Below are positions 46,912 through 55,920 of a stretch of 64,000 nucleotides of DNA, one piece after another (within the stretch, counting starts at the first letter, position 1; each line of letters opens with the position of its first letter). Position numbers and translations under genes: made by a program. Source of the stretch: Caldifarciminota bacterium UBA6260 (GTDB lineage Bacteria > Hydrothermota > 32-111); the NCBI GenBank assembly GCA_002441125.1, contig DJVI01000020.1:41013-105012 (forward strand), read 5' to 3'. The notes below the pieces were generated by a model. The model was not told the origin of the DNA and searched no databases. It saw only the letters and a list, made by a program, of their open reading frames with translations.

Positions 46912-48242
46912 AATTTCTCCTCTTCTATACTTTTAACATTAGCTTTTATATTCCCATCGTAAATCATAACATTTATATTTGTATCTATAGTTAAATCTTT
47001 TACTGATTTTACCATCTGTCCATCCTCAGTTAATGTTATAGAGTATCCTCTTTTCAAAATCTCTTTAGGGTTCAGGTTATTGAGGTTACTTCTCAATATT
47101 TCAGCTTCCTTTTTTATTCTTTCAAATCTTGTTTTTATCACATTGTTAAGATTATTTTTAATCATACCAACAAATTTTGCTTTTTCAAGAATCTTTAGCA
47201 TCGGTGAACTTTTGAGTATTTCATTTTTTAAATACTCTTTTCTGTTTTTTATTATCTTTATTTTTCGTTCAACAGAATTTTCCATCTCTTCAAGTAAAAA
47301 ACCTATCTTTTCCTTTTTTTTGTTAAGTGGTGCAAGGGAAGAGATGAAAAAGTTTTTTTTCAGATTCAAAAAATCTTTTTTCATTTGATCTATTTTGTTC
47401 TTCAACTCTTTTTTTAGTTCCTTTTTTGATCTTGATAAAAAATCAAAAATATCATCAATATTTTTTACAACTATTTCAGCAGCGGCTGATGGTGTTGGGG
47501 CTCTTAGATCAGATACAAAATCACATATTGTGAAATCAGTTTCATGTCCAACAGCTGAAATTACTGGTATTTTTGATTTTGCTATCTCCCTTGCTAAAGT
47601 TTCATCGTTGAAAACAAAAAGGTCCTCAAAGGAACCACCTCCACGAGCTATTATTATAACATCAACATTATTTTTTTTATTAAAATATTTTAACCCATTA
47701 ATGATACTCTTTTCACTCCCTTCCCCCTGAACTAAAGCAGGGAAGAGATATTTTTTTAAATATGGAGCCCTTCTTTTTAAAATATTTTCAATATCATGTA
47801 TCACAGAACCTGTTTCTGATGTTATAATTCCAATCGAAAGAGGGTATTCGGGTAATTTTTTCTTTCTCTCTTTATCGAAAAGTCCTTCCTTTTCAAGTTT
47901 CTCTTTGAGTTTTAAAAATTTTTCGTAAAGTTCTCCTATACCTGAAATCTTCATTTCTGTTATTATTATCTGGTATGTTCCCTGTTTTTCATATATGGTG
48001 AGGTATCCTGTTGCTACAACCTTATCACCATCTTTAAAATCTTTTTTTATGTTTGTTGTTCTCCAGATAATACTTTTTATAATTGAGTTTTCATCTTTCA
48101 AAGAAAAATAAATGTGTCCTGAACTGCTTAGTGTCCAGTTTGTTATCTCACCTGTTATTTTTATAAGTGATGGGAACTTTTTCGAAATCGTCTCTTTTAG
48201 AATTTTCGTTAACTCTGTTACTGTAAAAACTTTTTCATCCAT
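46908..48242 (-). CDS. xseA: Exodeoxyribonuclease VII large subunit XseA
   Basis: 444 residues. An N-terminal OB-fold (ITGEITNWTLSSSGHIYFSLKD near residues 24-47) precedes the catalytic domain with TSETGSVIHDI near 146, IIARGGGSFEDL near 196 and SAVGHETDFTICDFVSD near 228. A coiled-coil (about 260-400) and the closing motif LKRGYSIT near 405 complete the family pattern. It overlaps folD by 8 bases. Confidence 0.96.
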   Translation of the reverse strand: MDEKVFTVTELTKILKETISKKFPSLIKITGEITNWTLSSSGHIYFSLKDENSIIKSIIWRTTNIKKDFKDGDKVVATGYLTIYEKQGTYQIIITEMKISGIGELYEKFLKLKEKLEKEGLFDKERKKKLPEYPLSIGIITSETGSVIHDIENILKRRAPYLKKYLFPALVQGEGSEKSIINGLKYFNKKNNVDVIIIARGGGSFEDLFVFNDETLAREIAKSKIPVISAVGHETDFTICDFVSDLRAPTPSAAAEIVVKNIDDIFDFLSRSKKELKKELKNKIDQMKKDFLNLKKNFFISSLAPLNKKKEKIGFLLEEMENSVERKIKIIKNRKEYLKNEILKSSPMLKILEKAKFVGMIKNNLNNVIKTRFERIKKEAEILRSNLNNLNPKEILKRGYSITLTEDGQMVKSVKDLTIDTNINVMIYDGNIKANVKSIEEEKL

Positions 48243-49068
48243 AATTCTCTTTCAAAATCAAAAGATTTTTAAAAAGTGTAGATACCGTTACCGGTCCAAC
48301 ACCTCCTGGAACTGGAGTGTAAGCTTTAGATAGCTGATAAGTTTCGTATGAAATATCTCCAACTATTTTACCTTCAAAATAGTTTATCCCTACATCTATC
48401 AAAACAGGTTGGTTATTTTGAATGTAATCTTTTGTTAAAAAAAATGGTTTTCCTACTGCTGTAACTATTATATCAGCTTTTTTAGTATATTCTGTAATTT
48501 CTTTTGATTTTGAATGTAAAACTGTTACCGTTGCTCCGCCAAATTTTTTAGAAAGAAAAAGTAACGAAAGAGGTTTACCAACTATCTCAGACCTTCCTAT
48601 TATGGATACATTTTTACCTGTGAAATCTATATTCTCATATTTTAAAATATTTATCACAGCCATAGGTGTTGAAGGTGCTATAATAAAATCGTCAGTTATC
48701 AGTTTGCCATAGTTAGTTAGATTTATACAATCAACATCCTTCCTGTAATCTATAACCTCTGATACTTTTTTTATATCTATATGTTGAGGTAAAGGTTTTT
48801 CAACTATAACTCCATCTATATCTTTATCTTTTGATATCCTGTCGATTTCGTTTAAAAAATCTTCTTCAGGAACTTTTTCATCAAAATTTATTATCTTTAT
48901 ATCTATAGAATAGTTCTGTGCTATTTTTGATTTCGATTTGATATAGGAAAGTGTAGAAGGGGAGTCTCCGACATAGATTACTGCAAGTTTTGGCTTATAT
49001 TTTTCAAATTTTTCTCTATTTTCTTCCATCATAGAATTTGAAATTTTTTTGCCATCAATCTGATACAT
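48235..49068 (-). CDS. folD: Methylenetetrahydrofolate dehydrogenase/cyclohydrolase FolD
   Basis: Bifunctional enzyme interconverting methylene-, methenyl- and formyl-tetrahydrofolate. 277 residues with the active-site Tyr-Lys in SYIKSKSK near 43, VIVEKPLPQHI near 89, DVDCINLTN near 117 (family consensus is DVDGF), Rossmann motif IIGRSEIVGKPL near 161 and the C-terminal PGGVGPVT near 258. The protein is a little shorter than the usual 280-300. It overlaps its neighbours by 14 and 8 bases and supplies the folate cofactor used by ThyX in the same run. Confidence 0.95.
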   Translation of the reverse strand: MYQIDGKKISNSMMEENREKFEKYKPKLAVIYVGDSPSTLSYIKSKSKIAQNYSIDIKIINFDEKVPEEDFLNEIDRISKDKDIDGVIVEKPLPQHIDIKKVSEVIDYRKDVDCINLTNYGKLITDDFIIAPSTPMAVINILKYENIDFTGKNVSIIGRSEIVGKPLSLLFLSKKFGGATVTVLHSKSKEITEYTKKADIIVTAVGKPFFLTKDYIQNNQPVLIDVGINYFEGKIVGDISYETYQLSKAYTPVPGGVGPVTVSTLFKNLLILKENYG

Positions 49069-49840
49069 GTTTGAAAATCCTTTCTATTTTTACAGTTTTG
49101 TAATTCGTGTTGTCTATTTCAAGAAATAACCCGTTTATTATTAGATTTTTCTTTGCCACTTCGAACCTTTGTGGAATTTGGTATATTGTTCTTTTTAGTG
49201 CACCTTCTTTCTCAAAACCTATAACTGAATCCAAACTACCAGTCATTCCAACATCTGTTATATAACCTGTTCCATTTTCAAGTATCCTTTCATCTGCTGT
49301 CTGACAATGTGTATGTGTCCCAATAACTGCTGAGACTTTTCCATCAACATAAAAACCGAAAGATTGTTTTTCCGCAGTTGCTTCAGCATGGAAATCAACT
49401 ATCCTTTTCATACTCTTTTTATCTTTGAGATGTTCATCTATAGTTTTAAAAGGGCAGTCAAGTGGTTGCATGAAGACTCTGCCACATAGGTTTATAACCT
49501 CCAACTCGGTATCACCGACATTAAAAATTTTTGCACCTTTTCCCGGAAGATCAGGATGATAGTTTAAAGGTCTTAAAATTCTTTCATCTTTCAAAAGTTC
49601 TATATACTCTTTGTTATCCCAAATATGGTTACCACTTGTAATACAGTTGACTCCAAGTGAAAAAATGAGGTCAGTTGTTTTTTTTGTTATACCGAAACCA
49701 CCTGCAAGGTTTTCACCATTAACTATTATGAAATCTGGATTGTAAAGATTTTTTAAATCCTCTATCCCTTTCTGCAAAGCGTTCCTTCCAGATTTTCCTA
49801 TGATATCTCCTATAAAAATTACCTTAAAATTATTTTGCAT
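49055..49840 (-). CDS. ymdB: YmdB-family metallophosphoesterase (TIGR00282)
   Basis: 261 residues with the two-metal centre of the YmdB branch: [11 protein letters not shown] near 9, [12 protein letters not shown] near 41, [11 protein letters not shown] near 67, [12 protein letters not shown] near 148 and [14 protein letters not shown] near 174. In Firmicutes YmdB is a phosphodiesterase acting on 2',3'- and 3',5'-cyclic nucleotides and influences RNA processing, and it is encoded next to rny, exactly as here. It overlaps rny by 11 bases. Confidence 0.93.
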   Translation of the reverse strand: MQNNFKVIFIGDIIGKSGRNALQKGIEDLKNLYNPDFIIVNGENLAGGFGITKKTTDLIFSLGVNCITSGNHIWDNKEYIELLKDERILRPLNYHPDLPGKGAKIFNVGDTELEVINLCGRVFMQPLDCPFKTIDEHLKDKKSMKRIVDFHAEATAEKQSFGFYVDGKVSAVIGTHTHCQTADERILENGTGYITDVGMTGSLDSVIGFEKEGALKRTIYQIPQRFEVAKKNLIINGLFLEIDNTNYKTVKIERIFKHVSD

Positions 49841-51410
49841 AATCTATAGATCTGGTTTCCCTTATAACCGTTACTTTTATCTGTCCAGGATATTTTAACT
49901 CCTGTTCTATCTTTCTTGCTATCTGATGTGATAGTTCTTCAGATTCAGCATCAGAAATCTGTTCTGGTATCACTATCACTCTCACCTCTCTACCTGCCTG
50001 TATAGCGTAAGCTTTTTCAACTCCGTTGAATCCGTTCGCAACCTCTTCCAGTTTTTCAAGTCTTTCTATATACGCTTCAAGAGTTTCCCTTCTTGCACCG
50101 GGTCTCGCACCAGATATAGCATCAGCTGCAGCAACAAGAACAGAGATCAGGTTTGTTGGCTCAACATCCCCATGATGACTTTCAATTGCATTTATAACTA
50201 TAGGATCCTCTCCATATTTTTTGGCAAGCTCAACACCTATTTTTGTATGTGTCCCTTCAAAGTTCTGGTCAACAGCTTTCCCTATATCGTGAAGAAGTCC
50301 AGCTCTTTTAGCTAAAAAACTGTTTTCAATTTCAAGTTCATCAGCCATCATCTGTGAAAGGAATGCAACCTCTTTTGAGTGTTGTAATATGTTCTGACCA
50401 TAACTTGTTCTGTATTTCAATCTACCTATAAGTTTTGTCATCTCAGGATGTATGTTTGATATGTTCAACTCTGCAAGTGTTTCCTCACCTATATTTTTAA
50501 TATTCTCATCCATCTCCTCTGTTGTTTTTTTAACTATCTCCTCAATCCTTGTTGGATGTATTCTTCCATCTGATATCAATTTGATCAATGATAATCTTGC
50601 TATCTCCCTTCTGACCGGATCGAAACCTGATATCGTTACAGCATCCGGTGTATCATCAATTATCACTTCAACTCCGGTAGCATTTTCAAAAGTTCTTATA
50701 TTCCTTCCTTCTCTTCCAATTATCCTACCTTTCATCTCTTCGTTTGGAAGTGGGACTACGCTAACTGTTGATTCAACAACATGATCTGTCGCTGATCTCT
50801 GTATAGCGAGTGTAATTATCTCCTTTGCTTCTTTATGTGCTTTCTGTAATGCATCCTCTTTTATCTGTTTTATCATATTAGCTGCCTGTAGTTTCGCCTC
50901 AGTTTCAAGGTTCTGCATCAAAATCTTTATAGCTTCATCTTTAGACATCTGTGCAATCTGTTCGAGTTTTAAATTCTCTTCCTCTATCAATTTTGTTAAA
51001 CGATCATTTTTCGCTTTTACAGTTTTCTCTTTTAAGAGGAGTTCTCTTTCCCTCTGTAAAAGTGTTGTTTCCTTTTTGGTTAAAAGTTCATTTTTCTTTT
51101 CAATATTCTTTTCTCTATCCTCAATAGATTGTTCAGCCCTTCTTATCTCATTCTTTTTATCTCTAACAACTTTTTCGAACTGCTCATTCTTTTTTGCTAT
51201 CTCTTCTTTAGCTTCTATAAGTGATAACCTCTTTTGTGCTTCAGCTTCCCTTTTAGCTTCCTCTACAATTTTTACAGCTTTTTCCTCAGCACTTTTCAAC
51301 CTGTTTTCTATAGCTTTCTTACCCAAATAGTAGCCGAGAGCATAACCTACAAAACAGAGTATTATTATAAGTAATGTCCCAATTATTGTGAAAATCAAAT
51401 TCATGTTCAT
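49830..51410 (-). CDS. rny: Ribonuclease Y
   Basis: Membrane-anchored endoribonuclease that initiates mRNA decay. 526 residues with an N-terminal membrane helix (about 4-26), a long charged coiled coil (about 35-200), the KH domain [12 protein letters not shown] near 230 and the HD domain [10 protein letters not shown] near 372 with SHHGDVEP near 413. AAGGAG precedes the ATG by six bases. It follows the 6S RNA gene and may share a transcript with zapA. Downstream it is coupled to ymdB. Confidence 0.97.
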   Translation of the reverse strand: MNMNLIFTIIGTLLIIILCFVGYALGYYLGKKAIENRLKSAEEKAVKIVEEAKREAEAQKRLSLIEAKEEIAKKNEQFEKVVRDKKNEIRRAEQSIEDREKNIEKKNELLTKKETTLLQRERELLLKEKTVKAKNDRLTKLIEEENLKLEQIAQMSKDEAIKILMQNLETEAKLQAANMIKQIKEDALQKAHKEAKEIITLAIQRSATDHVVESTVSVVPLPNEEMKGRIIGREGRNIRTFENATGVEVIIDDTPDAVTISGFDPVRREIARLSLIKLISDGRIHPTRIEEIVKKTTEEMDENIKNIGEETLAELNISNIHPEMTKLIGRLKYRTSYGQNILQHSKEVAFLSQMMADELEIENSFLAKRAGLLHDIGKAVDQNFEGTHTKIGVELAKKYGEDPIVINAIESHHGDVEPTNLISVLVAAADAISGARPGARRETLEAYIERLEKLEEVANGFNGVEKAYAIQAGREVRVIVIPEQISDAESEELSHQIARKIEQELKYPGQIKVTVIRETRSIDYAK

Positions 51411-51425
51411 ATTAAACTCCTTAAT

Positions 51426-51599
51426 AAAAATCCCCGCTGTACCGTGTGTATTATTTGCCTGAGCCCTTTATTAAAGGTGGGAACCATGAGGCACTTTCAC
51501 GACAATTCCATAATGGAATTTTGCTGATAGTGTCGGTTCAAGTTCCCTAACTCATAGTGTTGGTTCAGCAAAATATACTATCACGAGTAAAGCAGGGAT
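51426..51599 (-). ncRNA. ssrS: 6S RNA (RNA polymerase regulator)
   Basis: The 180-bp gap between zapA and rny folds on the reverse strand as one long interrupted hairpin. The 5' arm (CCCTGC... CTCGTG... then TTTTGC and TGAACC) pairs with the 3' arm (GGGCTCAGGCAAAT... CACGG... GCGGGG). Farther in, GGGAAC pairs with GTTCCC, flanked by an open A/T-rich bubble and an apical hairpin CATTCCATTATGGAATG-like. That is the 6S architecture: closing stem, central open-promoter-like bubble, terminal stem, about 174 nt. The run of five T after the closing stem may end transcription. A zapA-6S neighbourhood is known from other bacteria. An antisense reading of the same hairpin would also fold, so the strand rests on context. 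Confidence 0.8.
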
Positions 51600-51606
51600 A
51601 TATAAA

Positions 51607-51876
51607 CTATTTAATTTTTTCAAGAAGATCGTTAAGTTTTTCTTCCATCTCTTTGTATTGTTTCTGTAAAGTAAAATATTTATCTATAATATTCATAGAA
51701 GCTATAACAACGATCTTTTCATATTTTTCACCAGAAAAATTTTTAGCAATATCGTTCATCTCGTCGGTAAGAAATTGGGCAACTTTTTTTGTGTACTCTT
51801 CATCTGCATCAGTCATTATAAAGAAGTCCTTACCGAAAATATGTAAAGTTAATTCTCTTGTCTGGTTTTTAGACAT
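51607..51876 (-). CDS. zapA: Cell division protein ZapA
   Basis: 89 residues. TLHIFGKDFFIMTDADEEY at the start and the dimerisation helix with IVVIASMNIIDKYF are typical of ZapA, which bundles FtsZ filaments at the septum. The C-terminal third is a coiled coil. It follows the ZapB-like gene by 20 bases and is upstream of 6S RNA, a known neighbourhood. The ribosome site is weak (AAGGGA). Confidence 0.9.
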   Translation of the reverse strand: MSKNQTRELTLHIFGKDFFIMTDADEEYTKKVAQFLTDEMNDIAKNFSGEKYEKIVVIASMNIIDKYFTLQKQYKEMEEKLNDLLEKIK

Positions 51877-51896
51877 AGTTTATTATCCCTTTTAAA

Positions 51897-52079
51897 TCAA
51901 AGATCATCAATCTTTTTTAAAACTTCTTCAAGTTTTGCTAACGCTTCTTCATCCCTTTTTTCAATCTTTTCAAGTTTACTTTTCAACTTGATATTTTCAT
52001 CTTCAAGTTCTTTAATTTTTGAAGTGAGATCATCAATATATTTACTCAATTTATCAATTTTTTCCAGAAAATTATCCAT
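51897..52079 (-). CDS. Small coiled-coil protein, ZapB-like
   Basis: 60 residues forming one continuous Leu/Ile heptad coiled coil (MDNFLEKIDKLSKYIDDL, then ELEDENIKLKSKLEKIE). Length, charge and its position directly upstream of zapA fit ZapB, a septal-ring stabiliser that works with ZapA. Coiled coils are sequence-permissive, so homology is not certain. GGAGG lies four bases upstream of the ATG. It starts the longest minus-strand transcription unit of the window. Confidence 0.7.
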   Translation of the reverse strand: MDNFLEKIDKLSKYIDDLTSKIKELEDENIKLKSKLEKIEKRDEEALAKLEEVLKKIDDL

Positions 52080-52094
52080 TTTTCCTCCATAATA

Positions 52095-52122
52095 ATATTA
52101 GAGCATTTTAAACCATTGTCAA
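52095..52122 (-). promoter_or_regulatory. Promoter of the zapB-zapA-6S-rny run
   Basis: Reverse strand TTGACA (52122-52117), 16 bases, TAATAT (52100-52095). The predicted start is about nine bases before the zapB-like ATG, placing GGAGG (52088-52084) at the extreme 5' end of the mRNA. The -35 overlaps the last codons of the upstream lipoprotein gene. Confidence 0.55.
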
Positions 52123-52793
52123 GGTATAATTTCCTTCTTTAAATTTTCTGGTAATTGAACATCTCCACCTGAAAAAACCTTCTCTTTTTGGTTGTTAAAA
52201 AATGTTACCTCTCCCTTGTTACCATACCTTTCAGCTGTTAGAACCTCATTTTTAATTATCATTCTCAAAGAGTTGAAAACTGGAATATCAGCACAATAGT
52301 AAACTGAATCAGAGTTAACTTTTACAGGGAAAATTATATAGGATCTGTTTTTAATAGTAAAACTTCTCCAGTTTGTCGAATCAACATAATTTTTCCATAA
52401 CATTATGTTGGAAACAGGGGAGTCAAATATAAAGTTCCCCCCTGGATTTATAAATTTTAGAGGTGTCTCGTTGTTATACTGAACTGTAAAAGTGTCTATC
52501 AGATAGTTATCATCTATATTGTGGAAGGTTTTTATCTTCAAAGTTTCTTTTGGTGTCACATAATCGGTTTCAAGTAAAAATCCTTTTGAATTCAGATCCA
52601 ATATCAAAAATCTTATATGGAGTGAATCGTAAGGAATAGTATCCTTTACATACTCTACAAATTGCCCTGAAGTCAAAGGCAAAGGATTGAATGTTCTTAC
52701 CTTCTTATTTTGGTCAACGCACCCTGTTAGAAAAATAATTATGATAAGAAGGTTAAACAGATTTTGCGATTTTAACCAGTTCTTTAAAGACAT
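52119..52793 (-). CDS. Lipoprotein of unknown function
   Basis: 224 residues. A signal sequence LLIIIIFLTGC carries a lipobox (LTGC, Cys near 25), a substrate for Lgt. The rest is beta-strand-rich with several aromatic residues (QFVEYVKDTIPYDSLHIRF, KFINPGGNFIFDSP) but no domain I can name. The ATG lies 41 bases inside rplT, and no closer start reproduces the signal peptide. It is the last gene of the thrS-infC-rpmI-rplT run. An envelope role is likely; partner and ligand unknown. Confidence 0.75.
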   Translation of the reverse strand: MSLKNWLKSQNLFNLLIIIIFLTGCVDQNKKVRTFNPLPLTSGQFVEYVKDTIPYDSLHIRFLILDLNSKGFLLETDYVTPKETLKIKTFHNIDDNYLIDTFTVQYNNETPLKFINPGGNFIFDSPVSNIMLWKNYVDSTNWRSFTIKNRSYIIFPVKVNSDSVYYCADIPVFNSLRMIIKNEVLTAERYGNKGEVTFFNNQKEKVFSGGDVQLPENLKKEIIP

Positions 52794-53103
52794 CAGGTTG
52801 ATGTATCGCTATCTCAGATAACTGTTTTCTATCGAGAAGAACATTTGACTTTTTCAATCCATTTATAAATTTTGAATATGATATATCATGCTCTCTGCAT
52901 GCGATATTTATTCTTGTTATCCATATTGATCTCATCTCTGATTTTTTCTTTTTTCTATCTCTGTATGCATAAACTAAAGCTTTTGTTGCTGCCGATCTTG
53001 CAGATTTATATGCATTGGATTTTTTTCCAAAAGAACCTGATGCTCTTTTGATCCATTTCTTTCTTCTCGCTCTCGTCACCGGTGAATTTTTAACTCTTGT
53101 CAT
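52753..53103 (-). CDS. rplT: 50S ribosomal protein L20
   Basis: 116 residues: MTRVKNSPVTRARRKKWIK at the start, GSFGKKSNAYKSARSA in the RNA-binding extension, and the globular tail with DRKQLSEIA. L20 is an early assembly protein that binds 23S rRNA and, in several bacteria, represses its own operon. It is 14 bases downstream of rpmI. Its AGGAGG site lies four to nine bases upstream. Confidence 0.98.
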   Translation of the reverse strand: MTRVKNSPVTRARRKKWIKRASGSFGKKSNAYKSARSAATKALVYAYRDRKKKKSEMRSIWITRINIACREHDISYSKFINGLKKSNVLLDRKQLSEIAIHQPDVFKELVKIAKSV

Positions 53104-53117
53104 TTGGTCCTCCTGTA

Positions 53118-53312
53118 TTAATTATGCAAAACCATTTTTATCGCTTTGACATTTGTTTTATCAGTTATAGCACCTCTTCTTAGTTTTCTTTTCCTTTTAG
53201 AGGTTTTTTTGGTTAGAATATGTGATTTATAAGCTTTAGACCTTTTTACCTTTCCAGTTTTTGTGAGTTTAAATCTCTTCGCTACCGTCTTTTTCGTTTT
53301 CAACTTTGGCAT
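53118..53312 (-). CDS. rpmI: 50S ribosomal protein L35
   Basis: 64 residues: [20 protein letters not shown] followed by the basic [23 protein letters not shown]. Start at the ATG at 53312, preceded by AGGAGGAAC; the infC stop lies 44 bases further downstream, so the rpmI 5' end is inside the infC 3' end in another frame. The order infC-rpmI-rplT is the universal one. Confidence 0.97.
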   Translation of the reverse strand: MPKLKTKKTVAKRFKLTKTGKVKRSKAYKSHILTKKTSKRKRKLRRGAITDKTNVKAIKMVLHN

Positions 53313-53859
53313 TTTGTTCCTCCTCTTTTTTCTTTTTCTTAGAACCATCTTTGCTGAAAGAGAATATCTGGTAAATTCTTCTACCTTCAATCTTTGGTTC
53401 TGAATCTTCTATAGCTATATCTGAAATCTTCTCTTTAACTTTTTCAAGTATCTTTATCCCATCATCAAAATGTTGCATCTCTCTTCCTCTGAACATTACA
53501 ACAAACCTAACCTTGTTTTTCTTTTCAAAAAATTTTCTTGCCTGATTTATCTTTATATCAAGATCATGTTCGAAAATGGATGGTCTGAAATGTATCTCTT
53601 TTATTTCCGTCTGATGTTGCTTTTTCTTGGCAGTTTTTTCTTTTTTTGTCATCTCGTACATGTATTTGCCAAAATCCATGATCCTAACAACAGGTGGATT
53701 TGCATTCGGTGCTATCTCAACAAGGTCGAGTTCTGCTTCCTGAGCTTTTTTTAAAGCTTCATCAACTGAAACTATACCTAAAGCTTCTCCATTCTCTCCA
53801 ATAAGTCTTACCTCTCTTGCTCTTATCTGATTGTTGATCCTTACATTTTTACTGTTAAT
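53269..53859 (-). CDS. infC: Translation initiation factor IF-3 (AUU start)
   Basis: 196 residues when started at an ATT codon at 53859, which is five bases after AAGGAGG (53871-53865). The product then begins [19 protein letters not shown], the canonical IF-3 start. A GTG at 53898 would add 13 unusual residues, and its codons overlap the hairpin and T-run. IF-3 discriminates against AUU starts, so this is the classical autoregulatory arrangement. The family blocks [16 protein letters not shown] and [12 protein letters not shown] near 140 are present. The C-terminus carries a Lys/Glu-rich tail (about 20 residues) not essential to the fold; it overlaps rpmI. Confidence 0.93.
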   Translation of the reverse strand: MNSKNVRINNQIRAREVRLIGENGEALGIVSVDEALKKAQEAELDLVEIAPNANPPVVRIMDFGKYMYEMTKKEKTAKKKQHQTEIKEIHFRPSIFEHDLDIKINQARKFFEKKNKVRFVVMFRGREMQHFDDGIKILEKVKEKISDIAIEDSEPKIEGRRIYQIFSFSKDGSKKKKKEEEQNAKVENEKDGSEEI

Positions 53860-53870
53860 AAGAACCTCCT

Positions 53871-53900
53871 TAAAAAAATAAAAGGATGGCAAAACCACCC
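53871..53900 (-). terminator. Attenuator-like hairpin before infC
   Basis: Reverse strand GGGTGG, TTTTG, CCATCC (53900-53884) followed by TTTTATTTTTTT that runs into the infC ribosome site. Two further stems lie upstream after thrS: GAAGC/GCTTC (53964-53947) and GCCTT/AAGGC (53944-53922). The position mimics leader attenuators of infC-rpmI-rplT operons in Firmicutes. Confidence 0.6.
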
Positions 53901-53969
53901 TTCTTTTAAATTTTATATTTAGCCTTTTCGCTTATGCTTAAGGCGAGAAGCGGTGTTTTGCTTCTTCTT

Positions 53970-55910
53970 TTAAAGATTTTCATAGAAGAGTTTTAAAAAC
54001 TCCTCAAAACTTTTCTTTCCAAGATCTCCATGCCCTTTCATCCTTACACTCAATTTTTCTTCTTCTACCTCTTTTTTACCTATAATAAGCATGAAAGGAA
54101 CATTCTCTTCTTCAGATCTTTTTATTTTACTGTTTATTTTCTCGTCAGAAAAGTCAACAGTGTATCTTATATATTTACTATCAAGTATTTTACATATATT
54201 TTTTGCATAGTCAACAGAATTTTCACCAACTGTAAGTACAGACACCTGAACAGGGGAAAGCCATAGAGGGAATTTCCCTGCATAATTTTCTATCAAACCA
54301 CCTATGAACCTTTCAAGTGATCCGAGTAACGCTCTATGTATCATGTAAACATAGTGCTCTTTGTTATCATCTCCAATGTATGTGACATCGAACCTTCTTG
54401 GAAGGTTGAAATCGAACTGGATAGTTGGACCCTGCCATTTCCTTCCAATAGCATCCTCAAGTTTTATATCGATTTTTGGGCCATAGAAAACAGCTTCTCC
54501 AGGCATCTCTTTAAAATCTACACCTTTTTTTATAAGAACATCTTTTAAACTTTCCTGAGCGAAATCCCATTCTTCGAGTGTTCCTGCGTATTTGGATTGG
54601 TTTTCTCTATCCATAGTTGAGAGTTCAACGAAGAATTTTTTGTATCCGAATTTCTCTATCATAAAAACTGCGAAATCGTAAACTTTTTCAACCTCTTCCT
54701 TCAACTGGTCTGGAGTACAGAAAATATGTCCATCATCCTGAGTGAAACCTCTAACCCTTAAAAGTCCATGTAATGTTCCACTCCTCTCATACCTGTAAAC
54801 TGTTCCGAGTTCTGCGAATTTTACAGGGAGATCTTTGTAGGAATGTATTCTTGTTTTGTATATGAGAATATGTCCCGGACAGTTCATAGGTTTTAAAACA
54901 TACTCATCCTCATCTATTTTGAAAATGTACATATTCTCTTTATAAAAATCGTAATGCCCTGATCTTTTCCATAAGTCTGATTTTGAAATATGAGGTGTTA
55001 TAACAAGTTGGTAACCTCTTTTTAAATGTTCATCTTTCCAGAACCTTTCAATAATATCTCTTATCATTCCCCCTTTGGTGTTCCAGAAAACGAGTCCAGG
55101 TCCTGTCTCTTCGAAAATTGAAAATATTCCAAGTTTTTTCCCTAAAACTCTATGATCCCTTTTTTTCGCTTCCTCGATTTTTGTAACAAACTGGTCAAGC
55201 ATACCCTTTTCTGGGAAAGAAATTCCATAAATCCTTGTCAACATCTCTTTCTTTTCATCACCTCTCCAGTAAGCACCCGCCGTTGATATCAGTTTGAAAA
55301 ATTTTATATAACCTGATGAAGGGAGATGTGGACCCCTGCATAGATCAAAAAATTTGAAATCATATTTTTTAGAATAGTTTTCATAGTATGTTAAATTTTC
55401 CTGATCAATATTTTCTACAAGTTCAACTTTGAATTTTTCCTCTTTCTCTTTGTAGATTTTTAAAAGTTCTTCTTTTTTTATCTCAACCTTTTTGAAAGGT
55501 ATATCCTCATCTATAAGTTTTTGCATTATATTTTCAATTTCAACTATATTTTCCTCTGTAAATTTATAATCTGTAAACTCGAAATCATAATAGAACCCAT
55601 TCTCAATCGAAGGTCCTATAGCGAGTTTAACCATCTTTTCGTTGCCCTTTAAATTTTTTATAAATATTTTTGTAGCCATTGCAAGGATGTGTGAAGTTGA
55701 ATGCCAGTAAACATCCCTTCCTTTTTCACTTTCAAAATTATGGAGTAAAATTTCAGAACCATCCTCAACTGTTGTTTCTAAATCGTATAAATTCCCATCC
55801 TTTTCAAAAACAAAAAAATTTTTGCTTTTTAGATCTTCTAAAGATTTTATGTAATCGGAAATTTTATTCCCTTTTTTAAATTCGAATTCTATATCATTTA
55901 TTCTTATCAT
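53970..55910 (-). CDS. thrS: Threonyl-tRNA synthetase
   Basis: Charges tRNA-Thr. 646 residues: TGS domain (1-60), editing domain with HSTSHILAMATKIF near 70 and a CRGPH block near 192, and the class II core with MNCPGHILIYKTRIHSYKDLP near 338 and the C-terminal anticodon-binding domain. Zinc ligands (Cys in MNCPGH, two His later) are in place. Its ATG lies ten bases downstream of the tRNA-Val CCA end without a ribosome site, so the mature mRNA may start close to the ATG after tRNA processing. Part of the tRNA-Lys to lipoprotein run; no T-box was seen. Confidence 0.96.
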   Translation of the reverse strand: MIRINDIEFEFKKGNKISDYIKSLEDLKSKNFFVFEKDGNLYDLETTVEDGSEILLHNFESEKGRDVYWHSTSHILAMATKIFIKNLKGNEKMVKLAIGPSIENGFYYDFEFTDYKFTEENIVEIENIMQKLIDEDIPFKKVEIKKEELLKIYKEKEEKFKVELVENIDQENLTYYENYSKKYDFKFFDLCRGPHLPSSGYIKFFKLISTAGAYWRGDEKKEMLTRIYGISFPEKGMLDQFVTKIEEAKKRDHRVLGKKLGIFSIFEETGPGLVFWNTKGGMIRDIIERFWKDEHLKRGYQLVITPHISKSDLWKRSGHYDFYKENMYIFKIDEDEYVLKPMNCPGHILIYKTRIHSYKDLPVKFAELGTVYRYERSGTLHGLLRVRGFTQDDGHIFCTPDQLKEEVEKVYDFAVFMIEKFGYKKFFVELSTMDRENQSKYAGTLEEWDFAQESLKDVLIKKGVDFKEMPGEAVFYGPKIDIKLEDAIGRKWQGPTIQFDFNLPRRFDVTYIGDDNKEHYVYMIHRALLGSLERFIGGLIENYAGKFPLWLSPVQVSVLTVGENSVDYAKNICKILDSKYIRYTVDFSDEKINSKIKRSEEENVPFMLIIGKKEVEEEKLSVRMKGHGDLGKKSFEEFLKLFYENL

Positions 55911-55920
55911 AATCTTTTAA

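Noticed and set aside
51420..51600. SRP RNA or tmRNA in the zapA-rny gap
   Set aside because: There is no SRP domain IV tetraloop motif and no tRNA-like ends; the long hairpin with bubble fits 6S.
53860..53898. GTG start for infC
   Set aside because: It lies within a hairpin and T-run, lacks a ribosome site and adds residues unlike IF-3.
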